Source: Adiantum capillus-veneris
Taxonomy: Eukaryota; Streptophyta; Polypodiopsida; Polypodiales; Pteridaceae
Direction of reading: 5' to 3'
NCBI GenBank assembly: GCA_014529385.2
Contig: CM043969.1
Location: 12,916,648 to 12,980,647 of the forward strand
Length of the DNA stretch: 64,000 nucleotides
A model generated the notes under the pieces. The model saw only the letters and a list, made by a program, of their open reading frames with translations, did no database searches and was not told the DNA's origin. The translations under genes were made by a program, and so were the position numbers. Below, one piece after another: positions 10,927 through 20,075 of this stretch. Within the stretch, counting starts at the first letter, position 1; each line of letters starts with the position of its first letter.

Positions 10927-12527
10927 TGATGTAGATTCCGTCCTTGAAAGCTATTGAGTTGAAGCTGGGTCGTCGAGGTGGAAGAGCATTTGAGATGAAT
11001 TTCCTTAGCCTTCTTCAGTCACTGCAAAATCAAACAACATTGGCACAGTAATTGCATTCTCTTAAAAAGCATATGCAGTTTTAGGTAGAAAAATTGATTG
11101 GTAAAAGAATTTCAAACAATTTGGTAGCAATGAACATTAAATTGCAATGTAATCAAATGCATAAACAGATGTAAAGGTAGAAAATAAAACAAGTCTGGGG
11201 TCGCTAATTTGACGGTCGAAAAGCACTAGAGATCGAATATTAATACCATGGGTAAGCTTCTTAATTTTCTGTGGTCAATTAAGTTGTTTAATCGCGAGAG
11301 CCAAGTATTCATGTTCGAGGGCTGACTAGAGGCTATATCTAGAAAACCTTGTAGTTAAGCTACCATAAAAGGAATTTCTCATGAAATCATCGCCTGACTG
11401 ATTACTTTTTCTTTGACCCCCCAAAGTCTTTTCACAGTGATTCAATTATGATGTGTGTGCTTATTTTGTATGCCTTGGGTTTTTTGCTTTTCAAGGAAAA
11501 GCGCCCACACTGGGAACCTATAGGGCTCTAGTACCATAGGCAATACATGTGAGTGAAGTACCAATTTAAGCAGGGATTTCTCTTCCAGCTTAAAATTTTA
11601 CATTGTGGCACTTTGATTTTTTGTTTGTTCATTTTCAGCATTTATATTTTGTAACTTTGGGGGGTCATATAACACTGTTACCCTCCCCAGGCTCATCACA
11701 TTAGTAAACTCCCTTTATAATACTTAAGCTAAAGGTCACTAGGGTTAAGCCCACTAGAAAGCCCTAGTACATTTCATACAATGCTGCCTAAATCGGATTA
11801 AGAACCTAAGTAACCATTGCTTATTAGGAAGGCATTCCCCATGGTATTAAGAGAAGATTTCTAATACCTAGCTTGGTCAAACTAGCTTAGTCGGACTGCT
11901 TAATTTTTAAACCTAGACAACTGATTATGACAAAACATTACATTGAATTAAATGTTTGATACTAAGCAAATGCGCTGGATATTATGCTACCAATCACAAT
12001 TAAAGCAGACAAACATAGATACAAAAAGATAAGGGCAATGCTAATGGACAAGAAACACCTGTTTGTGTTGATGGTTGCGCTTGATCTGAAGGTTCCATGA
12101 AGGTCCAAATCCTAACCACAGCAACACGTTCCTGTACACACTATGAAACACAAACAATACCTCTAGGAGGCACATTAGTGGGAAAAGATAACTTCGCTAA
12201 TCTCTCAACTCTAAAACAGAAACACTCCTATCGTACTAATCTTACCTACCCTCCATCACTCAAGTGATGAGGATCAAAGGTGTTTTATGGCATAGGTTTC
12301 TGTTTCACTGTACCAGATGTGACATGTGTAGGTCTGAGTCAATGTTTTGACTTTTAATGTGCATACTCATTTGCTAATTGCTCTTGCTCTTTTTTTTTTT
12401 TTTTTTGAGTATAAAGCTTTATATGTACATTCCCTAAGATTGGTGATTGAGAGGTCAGGGAAAAAGGTTGAGAGGGAAACAAATGAATGATGGATGTCCA
12501 TAAACACTCCCCCCTTCCTTGGGTAGA
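10927..12527 (-). other. E6 3' non-coding region
   Basis: Between the gag-protease stop and the polypurine tract there are 1.6 kb without a credible frame. Most of it is similar, in reverse orientation, to the matching part of E5 (25682-25860 and 26450-27718), but E6 lacks the 140-codon ORF found there. A 17-base homopolymer T run is at about 12391-12407. This is where pol would normally lie. Confidence 0.8.
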
Positions 12528-15101
12528 TCATACCGTTTGAAATGAGCTTGTCACCCTTTGAAACCAATTGTTCCAGTTGGTAATGGGTGAGGATTTTTGC
12601 CAGTAGTTTTCTATTACCCTAGGTGCCTCGTCAAGCTGCAACGGTGGTAAGGTACTCTCCCAGGATCGAACTTGAAGTGGTTCATCAGGTGATTCTTGAA
12701 CACTGGGAGGTGTGGATTCTTTTGTAGCTTCATGGAGGTCCACTACTATAGATGGAGGCTGTGTAGAAGCTTTTACCTCTATGGATGTATCACATGATGA
12801 GCTAGAATCTTCATGGGACTCCCCCCTTCCTGAGCTAGGTGGAACAAATCGTTCTTTCTTTGGTACCCAAACTAGCTCTAGAGCGGGTGTGTAGCGTTCT
12901 GTGATTTTTCCCTTTCCACGATCATTGATTCGTTTTGGAGCTACGGGATTGGGCTCACTTGGGTCAGGTGATAGGTAAGAGCACAATCTACGTTTTGGCA
13001 CCCAGATTTGATCATTTCCTTGATAGTAGCCTTGGGCTTCCAATAGTCGTTTAGGGATCCATCGCAACATTTGCTTACTTTTCTTGGAGCGAGTGGTACG
13101 TTTCTTACAAGGCTTCTGTTTTTTAGCACTAGGTATGGTCACTAAAGAAGCTTTAGGGACGCACTTGTATGTTTTCTTCGTTACATTAGGATGAGTCTTG
13201 TCGGAAGCGATATGCATTGCTTGTAGCATATTTAAGGGTATAGGCATTTCATCCCCCTCAGGTGTTACCCAGGTCGTCCCCCTGTTTCCCCAAGTGTCTA
13301 TGGTTGATGCTAGGTGGACCCAATCCACATTGTCTGATTCAGTCATCCCAGGTAGGATATCCATATAAGGAGAATCTTGGCCAATGTCTGAATCCTTCTT
13401 ACAAGTGTAACAATATTGTAGTGGGGCCGAGTGAACTGTGGTGTCAGAGCGATGATCAATAATGGTTTTACTCCCTAAGGGGTGTACCTTACCAGTCACC
13501 AAATCCACTCTAAGGACAGAGTCTTGGAATTGCAAATAGACATGATTTTTAGACCAATCATGAACCATTTGTGCTTCCCTCATGAATGGTCGTCCTAAAA
13601 TCATTTCATATGACATAAGGTGTTTAGAGAAATCCATTACAATGAACGTATGTCGTACCTTGTGTCCTAGAACTTTGATCTTAAGATCCTTGAGCATCCC
13701 CATAGGTTTGGCTATGGTACCATTTGCCATCTTTACCACAATGTTAGTAACACTGAGGCGGGGTTTTCCCATGGATTCCCAACAATCTTTTGTAACGATG
13801 CTAACTCCCGCACCACCATCAAGAATTCCCTTTATAGTTAATCCCTTGGTAGTGATGGGTAGGGTCGCATTAGACTCGTCGCCTTCAAAATACTGCCCTA
13901 ATTCGTTAATGGGTACCTCGATCACAGACTCGTGTCCATCTAAGTCAAGTGATTGCACATGATTTTCCTCATCAATCATAATCGAGTCAGGCCTATTTGG
14001 TTGCGCAAACTGCGGTAATCCCGTTCGTAGCTCTCCGTTAAGGAATGCTCGAAGTGCAAGGAATAACTCAGGATCTCCATACAGCTTTGCTATGATCGTG
14101 GTTCGGACCTCAGAAGACATGAAGTCCACTAGTTTGGCAACATTCATTGGCGTTTTGCAGGGTGTAGGTCCTTGATTAGGAACTGGTGAGGATGGAATCT
14201 CATATTCCTCAATGGGATCAGGTATTCCTTTGTTAAACATCCTTTCCAACAAGAAAGGTGTATGCTCACTTTCTGATGTCCCGTCCTCACTCCCTTCTTG
14301 GATGATACTAGATATGGCTAACGGTCTATGGTTCATGTGGGGTGGATGAACTTGCGTGGGAAACACTGTGTCATGAATTTTGACATGCATGGGTTCTGGT
14401 TCTAGTTTCCTTTGAGTCTCCTCCACAAAACCTCTTAGATGTTTCACCTGCTTAATCTCGTCTACTGGGTTTGGATACGTCCCAATCTTCTTTTTACGAT
14501 TTTTCCCTTTTTGCCCCTGTGGTTTATCTTGGGGGTCTTGGATTGGATTTGGAAACCCTTGTGGTGTTTTCAGAGGCTCTTTATGGTTTTCTCTTATTCG
14601 GTTTTCATTTGGTTCCATGTTACGGTTTTCTTTGTCGGTCTTTCTCTTTGTGGTATTGGTTCTAGTCTCCATTGTCTCGACTGAATCTGAATCATCCTCG
14701 AGGTCATTCATATACACGGGGTCATCTCCTGTTCCTATGTTTGTTTTGGAACTTGGCTTTGAATTTTCCGTATTCTGCGACTTCTTCCTTCGTGTCTTCT
14801 TTTTCTTTGCTTGGATAATTGACGCGGTATCTCTCTCTTCGAGGATATGGCCTGGCCCTTGAAGCATGGACCGTGTAATCGCATAAGCGGGTGCGACGGG
14901 TGGTATTGGCGATGTCACACTAGCAATTTCGACCAAATTTAGGGGTGTGATTTTAGGCGCATTTGGGTTATAGGGGCATTGGGCAATCAAGTGATCTATG
15001 CCACAACGATTACATGTGAGTATTGGCATTGCAGACGTGCTCCCTTGATTCATTTGCATCTGTGCAGCATTCTTTTGCAGCCTAATAGGGCACTCCGCTG
15101 C
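12528..15101 (-). CDS. E6 gag-protease frame, part 2 (zinc knuckle, protease, W-V/I-P-K tail)
   Basis: This continues the frame of 15102-17708 after one TGA; the first ATG is at 15059. In ATG-based numbering it has a zinc knuckle C-NR-C-GID-H-LIAQ-C at 16-28, Lys/Arg-rich stretches near 85-95 and 185-192, and an aspartic protease with active site ILDGGAGVSIV (Asp 414; DGG in place of DTG/DSG, a form I recall from Tat-type elements) and MILGRPFM near 486-493. The tail has four W/C-V/I-P-K motifs (634-637, 667-670, 686-689, 731-734). The frame is 843 codons with no other stop. No RT follows. The protein would need stop readthrough or internal initiation to be made. Confidence 0.8.
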   Translation of the reverse strand, partial: AAECPIRLQKNAAQMQMNQGSTSAMPILTCNRCGIDHLIAQCPYNPNAPKITPLNLVEIASVTSPIPPVAPAYAITRSMLQGPGHILEERDTASIIQAKKKKTRRKKSQNTENSKPSSKTNIGTGDDPVYMNDLEDDSDSVETMETRTNTTKRKTDKENRNMEPNENRIRENHKEPLKTPQGFPNPIQDPQDKPQGQKGKNRKKKIGTYPNPVDEIKQVKHLRGFVEETQRKLEPEPMHVKIHDTVFPTQVHPPHMNHRPLAISSIIQEGSEDGTSESEHTPFLLERMFNKGIPDPIEEYEIPSSPVPNQGPTPCKTPMNVAKLVDFMSSEVRTTIIAKLYGDPELFLALRAFLNGELRTGLPQFAQPNRPDSIMIDEENHVQSLDLDGHESVIEVPINELGQYFEGDESNATLPITTKGLTIKGILDGGAGVSIVTKDCWESMGKPRLSVTNIVVKMANGTIAKPMGMLKDLKIKVLGHKVRHTFIVMDFSKHLMSYEMILGRPFMREAQMVHDWSKNHVYLQFQDSVLRVDLVTGKVHPLGSKTIIDHRSDTTVHSAPLQYCYTCKKDSDIGQDSPYMDILPGMTESDNVDWVHLASTIDTWGNRGTTWVTPEGDEMPIPLNMLQAMHIASDKTHPNVTKKTYKCVPKASLVTIPSAKKQKPCKKRTTRSKKSKQMLRWIPKRLLEAQGYYQGNDQIWVPKRRLCSYLSPDPSEPNPVAPKRINDRGKGKITERYTPALELVWVPKKERFVPPSSGRGESHEDSSSSCDTSIEVKASTQPPSIVVDLHEATKESTPPSVQESPDEPLQVRSWESTLPPLQLDEAPRVIENYWQKSSPITNWNNWFQRVTSSFQTV

Positions 15102-17708
15102 TCAATGTGGTCCACCACACTCGTAGCATTGAAGAGGTGGCCTCCTAGCCTGGGTGTTGATATTTTGACCTCTGGATGCGAGAGCAGCAGCTTGATAAAC
15201 CGGCTTGACTTGTCCCCAACAATCTTCCATGTAGTATATAGGACACTCTTCCAATGTATCAAGTCCGTAGGCAATACTAGTGTCTATTTCCTCCTCACAG
15301 CCATCTGGATAAGCATTTGATGGCTCGCAACCCACTTGGTTCATAGGGGCGACTCTTGGATGCGGGGGCTGCGGTCCTAGCACAGGAGGTGATAGCGGTG
15401 TAGCTTGTACAACATTTTGAGATCTAGGAACCATGTGTTGCGGTAGTTGCTCAACAGATGGAGCAGGCATCAATACAGGAGCTCGAGGCGCATCCGTCCA
15501 GGCTACAGGTGGTCTATTTGCCATCATACGTTTGATCATTAAACAATCCTTAGCTTGGTGACCATACCTACCACATGCGTTGCAAGTTCCATTAAATTTT
15601 ACTCTAAACGTAGGGCACTCACTAGTGCTATGTGGACCTAAGTAATTGGAACACCATTGTTGCTCCCTTCTTGGATACATATGACTATTTTGAGGGGGTC
15701 GATTATCCTTAAGAGACTCTTGGATTGCCTTGGTGAGGTCTGTCAAGAATGTCTCAAATACCTTTGGCTCATTGGCAATGGGCTTTGCAGTCATGGGTTC
15801 ATACTCAATGGCTTGTGAGCTAGTGGATCTCGTGTCAGTAGACACCCTCATGCCTGCTATCATCAAGTTGTCCTCTAATTGGATTGCATTGGCAGTGACA
15901 TCTTCCCAGGTTGTGATACCTCTAATCACTAGTCCATTATAGATTCCTTCATTCCTCAACCCTCGAATGAATCGATCAAGCAGTTGGTTATTGTTGAAGC
16001 GCTCATTTACAGGGCAACGAGAGTTTAAGTGCTTTAGACGACTAATGAAGTCCCTTACTGACTCTCCTTCCTTACGTTCGGCCTTCTGTAGCTGAGATGC
16101 TACACCCCAAAGCACACCTTCTCGTATGTACTCCTTTAGAAACAACCTTCGAAGGGTAGGGTAGATTGTTTTCTCGTCCACCCTTAGGGTCCTATACCAA
16201 TCTCCAGCCTTCCCACTTAATGTCAAGCTTAAGGCATTGCACTTATGTAGTTCGTTGCGTTCCCCTAAGGAATCACATACTTGTTCAAACACTTCAATGT
16301 GTTTCCTAGCATCTTCGTCCCCATTGAATTTTTGCATGAGTTTGGCAATTTGTACTGCCTTACTTCTAGGCTCTCTATCAGATGCATGATGCATATTTTC
16401 CGCGATAGATCGACCTATGGTTTGAGCAAACGCTGCCAAGTCACCTATGTGAGGAGGCAGGGCCGGTGGAGGTACTCTTGGAATCATATGTGGGAGAGGA
16501 ACGGGTACCGGTCTTGGAATATGTGTGGATGATGCAGGATATGGAACATAACCGGGCATAGGTCCACTCGGATAAGGGCTAGGGAGTGGCACTCGAGGAG
16601 CATAAGCAAGTGGTACAATTGGAGGTGTGGGGGCCATATGTGCATAAGGGGCTAGAGGCACATATGGTCGAGGCCCCATATTAGGTACTACGACACTAGG
16701 TAGTGGCACTGCGCTAACCGTAGATGTCATCGGTACATTCTCTGTCAGGCTTATCCCTAGAGTGAGCACTGTGTTTTCCTTGATAGAGGGTTGAGCCAAG
16801 TTAGGGAAGCTAAAGTTTTCGCTCGGAGGCTCAGATTGCATAGAGACCCCAGGTGAAATGACGTAAGATGGGTCCATGGGGTTCATTAGAGGAGTCTCCA
16901 TTTGTGATAGAGTAGGCTGTTGAGCCTTGCTCGTATCCAGAAATCTCATGGGGCCAGTTGAGAGTATATTTACCCCTCGGTTTTGCCTTTCTGATTGAAT
17001 AATGCCATGGATAACATTACAGATCATTTTTTGTTGATCTTCGATGCTCGTGGCACTAGAGGTGGATTGTACAATCTCTATCCATCCTACATGGTAGGCG
17101 TGGCCAGAGTGTAGATCCGTCAACACCTCAGTGTGGAGGTCGTATGTCCAATGATCATTAATGAACAATCCTTCTAGAGTCGACGTGTTAACGGTTTCTT
17201 GTGAGGTAGAAGCAATGTTGCTCCCCGTGGTTTTACTTGTCACCAACGGTACTCTAGAGGGAACTTCTGAAGGAGGCAGCTCAACAGGGCCTTCTTGGTA
17301 AGAAGTTGGTAGGATATCCACATGGACACTCTTTGGGGGTGTGGGGTCCACGTGCGATGTGAAAGGAGAGTCCACTTCCCCAGCCCCTTCGTGTGCTTCA
17401 TTTGCATCAGGTTCCGAGCGAGTAGCTCTACCTAATGTTTCCATGAAACGGCTAAACATACTAGTACTATGCTGTGGAGCTTCGGGAGGTGCATGGCCTT
17501 CTCTCTCAGTGTTTTGGGTAGGGTATGCTTCTATGATTTCTGAGTCGGAGGAGGAATCACTAGCGGCTATTTTAGGGTCTTGGGTGGTGCTACCTTTTGT
17601 CCCCGCTGAGGGTTTAGAGCTTATCGTGGATGGGTAATGGGTGTCCGTATGAACAGAGGCACCCTCAATATGCTCGTGTTCTAGCACCCGCCCAGAGCGT
17701 AAGTGCAT
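15102..17708 (-). CDS. gag: E6 Gag protein, part 1
   Basis: The ATG at 17708 opens MHLRSGRVLEHEHIEG. In order: an acidic, Ser/Pro-rich N-terminus (1-320); a Pro-rich, Val/Tyr-containing segment (about 335-420); the retrotransposon gag core (about 450-620, with KFNGDEDARKHIEVF, GKAGDWYRTL and SVRDFISRLKHL); a degenerate knuckle at 686-698 with Tyr in place of the second Cys; an intact CCHC knuckle C-NA-C-GRYG-H-QAKD-C at 709-722; and a third knuckle starting C-YE-C-GGP-H that is cut by the TGA stop at 15104-15102. The rest of that knuckle (AAEC) lies just after the stop in the same frame. The product would form cytoplasmic particles. Confidence 0.88.
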   Translation of the reverse strand: MHLRSGRVLEHEHIEGASVHTDTHYPSTISSKPSAGTKGSTTQDPKIAASDSSSDSEIIEAYPTQNTEREGHAPPEAPQHSTSMFSRFMETLGRATRSEPDANEAHEGAGEVDSPFTSHVDPTPPKSVHVDILPTSYQEGPVELPPSEVPSRVPLVTSKTTGSNIASTSQETVNTSTLEGLFINDHWTYDLHTEVLTDLHSGHAYHVGWIEIVQSTSSATSIEDQQKMICNVIHGIIQSERQNRGVNILSTGPMRFLDTSKAQQPTLSQMETPLMNPMDPSYVISPGVSMQSEPPSENFSFPNLAQPSIKENTVLTLGISLTENVPMTSTVSAVPLPSVVVPNMGPRPYVPLAPYAHMAPTPPIVPLAYAPRVPLPSPYPSGPMPGYVPYPASSTHIPRPVPVPLPHMIPRVPPPALPPHIGDLAAFAQTIGRSIAENMHHASDREPRSKAVQIAKLMQKFNGDEDARKHIEVFEQVCDSLGERNELHKCNALSLTLSGKAGDWYRTLRVDEKTIYPTLRRLFLKEYIREGVLWGVASQLQKAERKEGESVRDFISRLKHLNSRCPVNERFNNNQLLDRFIRGLRNEGIYNGLVIRGITTWEDVTANAIQLEDNLMIAGMRVSTDTRSTSSQAIEYEPMTAKPIANEPKVFETFLTDLTKAIQESLKDNRPPQNSHMYPRREQQWCSNYLGPHSTSECPTFRVKFNGTCNACGRYGHQAKDCLMIKRMMANRPPVAWTDAPRAPVLMPAPSVEQLPQHMVPRSQNVVQATPLSPPVLGPQPPHPRVAPMNQVGCEPSNAYPDGCEEEIDTSIAYGLDTLEECPIYYMEDCWGQVKPVYQAAALASRGQNINTQARRPPLQCYECGGPH

Positions 17709-18673
17709 GTGCTTTTGATACCCTAAGGTGTCAAAAAGCTGCTCTAGGAGGCCTTGTGACTAGTTTTTAGCGTGTTTTTTGTTGGTTTTGCTACTAGATT
17801 TTTTAGAGCGTGTCGTGGAATGGGCCGTGTGATAGCTCGAAACGAGCGTAGCGGTCAGAGGGTCGTGCCGTGCTTTACAGCCCTCCGTTTGGTCACTCTA
17901 TGCCCTCGAAATCCCTAAAACTGTCAATTTCCAGTAGGGAACTAGGCCCAAACTAGAAAGTCTAAGGGTGCAAGTGGGAAGAGAAAGGAGGAGAGTGGAG
18001 GACTTGTCCCACATGCTCTCATTCTCTCTTGAGGGAGTAGGGTATATATATAAGAGTGAGTCTAGTATATATCAGAGGACTGAGGCCTGAGGCCTGGGCC
18101 TGGGCTTGGGCTTGGGCTTGGGGAAACAATCCCGATCTATCTTTTATACAAACCAACCCGTCCGTTTTAAGAGTCACGTTTTTTATTTTCGAAAAATTTC
18201 ACCGCCCGCTCACTCGCGTTTTTATTTTTTATTTTTTATTTTTTTTTAATATACAGAAAACGCAAAAATTGAAGATGCAGAACTTGAAAACGCAGAAATT
18301 GAAATTACAGAAATTGAAGATGCAGAACTTGAAAACGCAGAAATTGAAAACGCAGAAATTAAAATTGCAGAAATTGAAATTGCAGAAATTGAAAATGCAG
18401 AAAATTGAAAAAACGCAGAAATGCAGAAAATTGCAGAAATTGAAAACGCAGAACTTGAAAATGCAAAAATTGCAGAAAATTGAAAAAACGCAGAAATGCA
18501 AAAAATTGCAGAAATTGAAAAAACGCAGACAATAGCAGAAATTGAAACTTGACAGCAAATGCAGAAAACGCAAAAAACAGAAATCTCCACACACTCCTTC
18601 CCTGCCTTTCCTATGATAGAAATTGCACCACAAGGAAGCGTAAAGTGCTAACCGAGCTTAGTGTAGGACATAT
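17709..18673 (-). other. E6 leader between primer-binding site and gag
   Basis: The 965-bp leader has a 15-bp repeat tract (18250-18560), a GGGCTT hexamer run (18085-18121), a TATA-like TATAAAA near 18150 on the minus strand and TATATATA near 18045-18052. The same arrangement is kept in E5 (23261-24223). The role is unknown; packaging, dimerisation or translation control are possible. Confidence 0.7.
18250..18560. repeat. E6 leader repeat tract, 15-bp unit
   Basis: Roughly twenty degenerate copies of GCAGAAATTGAAAAC with 6- to 15-base variants. On the element's sense strand (minus) the repeat is pyrimidine-rich and free of stop codons in all three frames for some 230 bases or more, giving Phe/Cys/Asn- or Ser/Ala-rich frames without a credible ATG. 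Confidence 0.85.
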
Positions 18674-18690
18674 CCCCGGCAGCGGCGCCA
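18674..18690 (-). other. E6 primer-binding site
   Basis: The minus strand reads TGGCGCCGCTGCCGGGG four bases after the LTR end at 18695. This matches the PBS used by plant Tat and Athila elements. Confidence 0.88.
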
Positions 18691-18694
18691 AAAA

Positions 18695-18944
18695 TGTGCG
18701 CTCCTTGCCGCACTGTCGAAGCAAGGGACTTGCCAATACACCGTATGCGTGCCACAAACGGCTCCAAGCACACAACAAGCCTAAACTAGCAAGCTCAAGA
18801 GAACAAAGGGTGTGTCACTCACCGCTCTACGCTCGCCTTCGTGGTGGATTCCTCGCCGCGATGAAGAAGAAGCTGCAGTCATGCCGCGCTCAACCGCTTC
18901 GCCGCCGTCGTGCCTTCGTAATGCTCGATCGCACACACACTCTC

Positions 18945-18975
<31 letters not shown>

Positions 18976-19264
18976 AGGAGGTGAAGAAGAAGAAGAAGAT
19001 GGAGATGGAGCAAGAGTACTCTTCTATTGCACAAATGAGAGAATGAGTAAAAATTAGGTTTAGTTGGCTTTTATAGGAGCTCACCCCATTCACACTTGGG
19101 CGCCCATGCTTAGCCAACTAACCCTAGCATGTTCGTGTTAGAGTGTGCCTCTCATCGGCGATCACTCTTACCCTTTTCCTATTGGTCCGACAAGCCCGGT
19201 ACCTGACTCTAAATAATACAACGTTTATAGATCATAGGGTGTCCGTGTGCCGTGAGGGTTAACA
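18695..19264 (-). repeat. E6 5' LTR
   Basis: 570 bp, the same length as the 3' copy with about ten substitutions by eye. TATA box TATAAAA is at 19075-19069 on the minus strand. Downstream in the presumed R/U5 are GAAGAA and GA/CA runs. Confidence 0.95.
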
Positions 19265-19640
19265 TTGCCAGTGAAGGATGGGTGGTCTTGATTAATCGAG
19301 AAACTCTCCACTCCCTCTTATTAAGAGAAGTGAAATTAGAGATTCATTGTGCCAAGAGTCGAGATGGCCCAAAGCTACATGACACAAGATTACTATTTAT
19401 TTTAGACTAAGTCTCATATCATATTTATGGTTTATGGATGGCGGCTATGCCTCTTCAACGTGGAGAAAAAGACGTTATTTATGGATTCTAAATATGTCAA
19501 TGGGATTTCATCTTTATGTTGGGAAACAGCTTCATTATAATCCTAGATTTATCGCCCTAGCTTGTGGCGGATAAACCTTATAACCACGTAAACGATAGAT
19601 AGAGGACTTACTCTCTTTTGTTGCTCGTATCTCTACTTTG
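19265..19640 (+). repeat. LTR family A, right part (split by E6)
   Basis: Continues family A after the second TTGCC. It matches 3345-2985 in reverse, including the CTCCCTCTTATTAAGAG block and the GTTGCTCGTATC block near 19620. The similarity to the other copy ends near 19635. Confidence 0.75.
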
Positions 19641-19654
19641 TAGAAATAGAGTAG

Positions 19655-20075
19655 GGTGTCGTCAACGAAAAAGGAGAATAGAGGAAGGCCATCTATGAAG
19701 TCGCCCCAATCTTTTTCGGGTCTAAGGACCTCACACTTTGAAAGTAAAAATTTGGATAGAGCTCAACAAAATTATTCTATCTTTGAGAGAGAGCTCTATG
19801 CCATAGTTCACACTTTACAAAAGTGGCGACACTGTTTATATGGTGCCAAGTTTGAAGTAGTTTTTGACCATGAGAGTATAAAATGGTTTAATACTTTTTG
19901 ACTATGAGAGTACAAAATGGTTTAATACTCAAATGGACTTGAAGGGTCGTAAAGCTAGATGTGCGGAGATCCTTCAAGATTATGATTGTAAGCTACGATA
20001 TCGCAAAAGGAGTGATATAATGTAGTAGCAAATGCACTAAGCCGGATGCCTCAAATTAATTCACTTGCTTTCACA
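19655..20075 (+). pseudogene. pol: Gypsy RNase H fragment with internal 32-bp duplication
   Basis: One frame reads NYSIFERELYAIVHTLQKWRHCLYGAKFEVVFDHESIKWF, the gypsy RNase H signature (ERELYAIV, D-H-x-S-I-K-W). At 19862-19926 a 32-bp segment is duplicated in tandem, which breaks the frame. The following sequence (MDLKGRKARCAEILQDYDCKLRYRKRSD) continues in another frame and runs into stops where ADALSR is expected. It is a stray pol piece next to the family A LTR, with no RT core or integrase core around it. Confidence 0.8.

Larger units (their letters stand above)
10345..19264 (-). mobile_element. E6: non-autonomous Tat/Athila-like gypsy element, complete
   Basis: The element is 8,920 bp with two 570-bp LTRs (10345-10914 and 18695-19264) and perfect flanking 5-bp target duplications TTGCC (10340-10344, 19265-19269). 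The primer-binding site TGGCGCCGCTGCCGGGG is the form typical of plant Tat/Athila elements. A polypurine tract precedes the 3' LTR. Inside there is only a gag-protease frame; no RT, RNase H or integrase is visible. I counted about ten LTR differences (roughly 1.8 percent), so insertion was fairly recent. It sits inside LTR family A. Confidence 0.93.

Noticed and set aside
18229-18633. 134-codon Phe/Cys/Asn-rich frame in the E6 leader
   Set aside because: It starts at TTG, not ATG, and its openness comes from the stop-free 15-bp repeat. Kept only as an observation on the leader.
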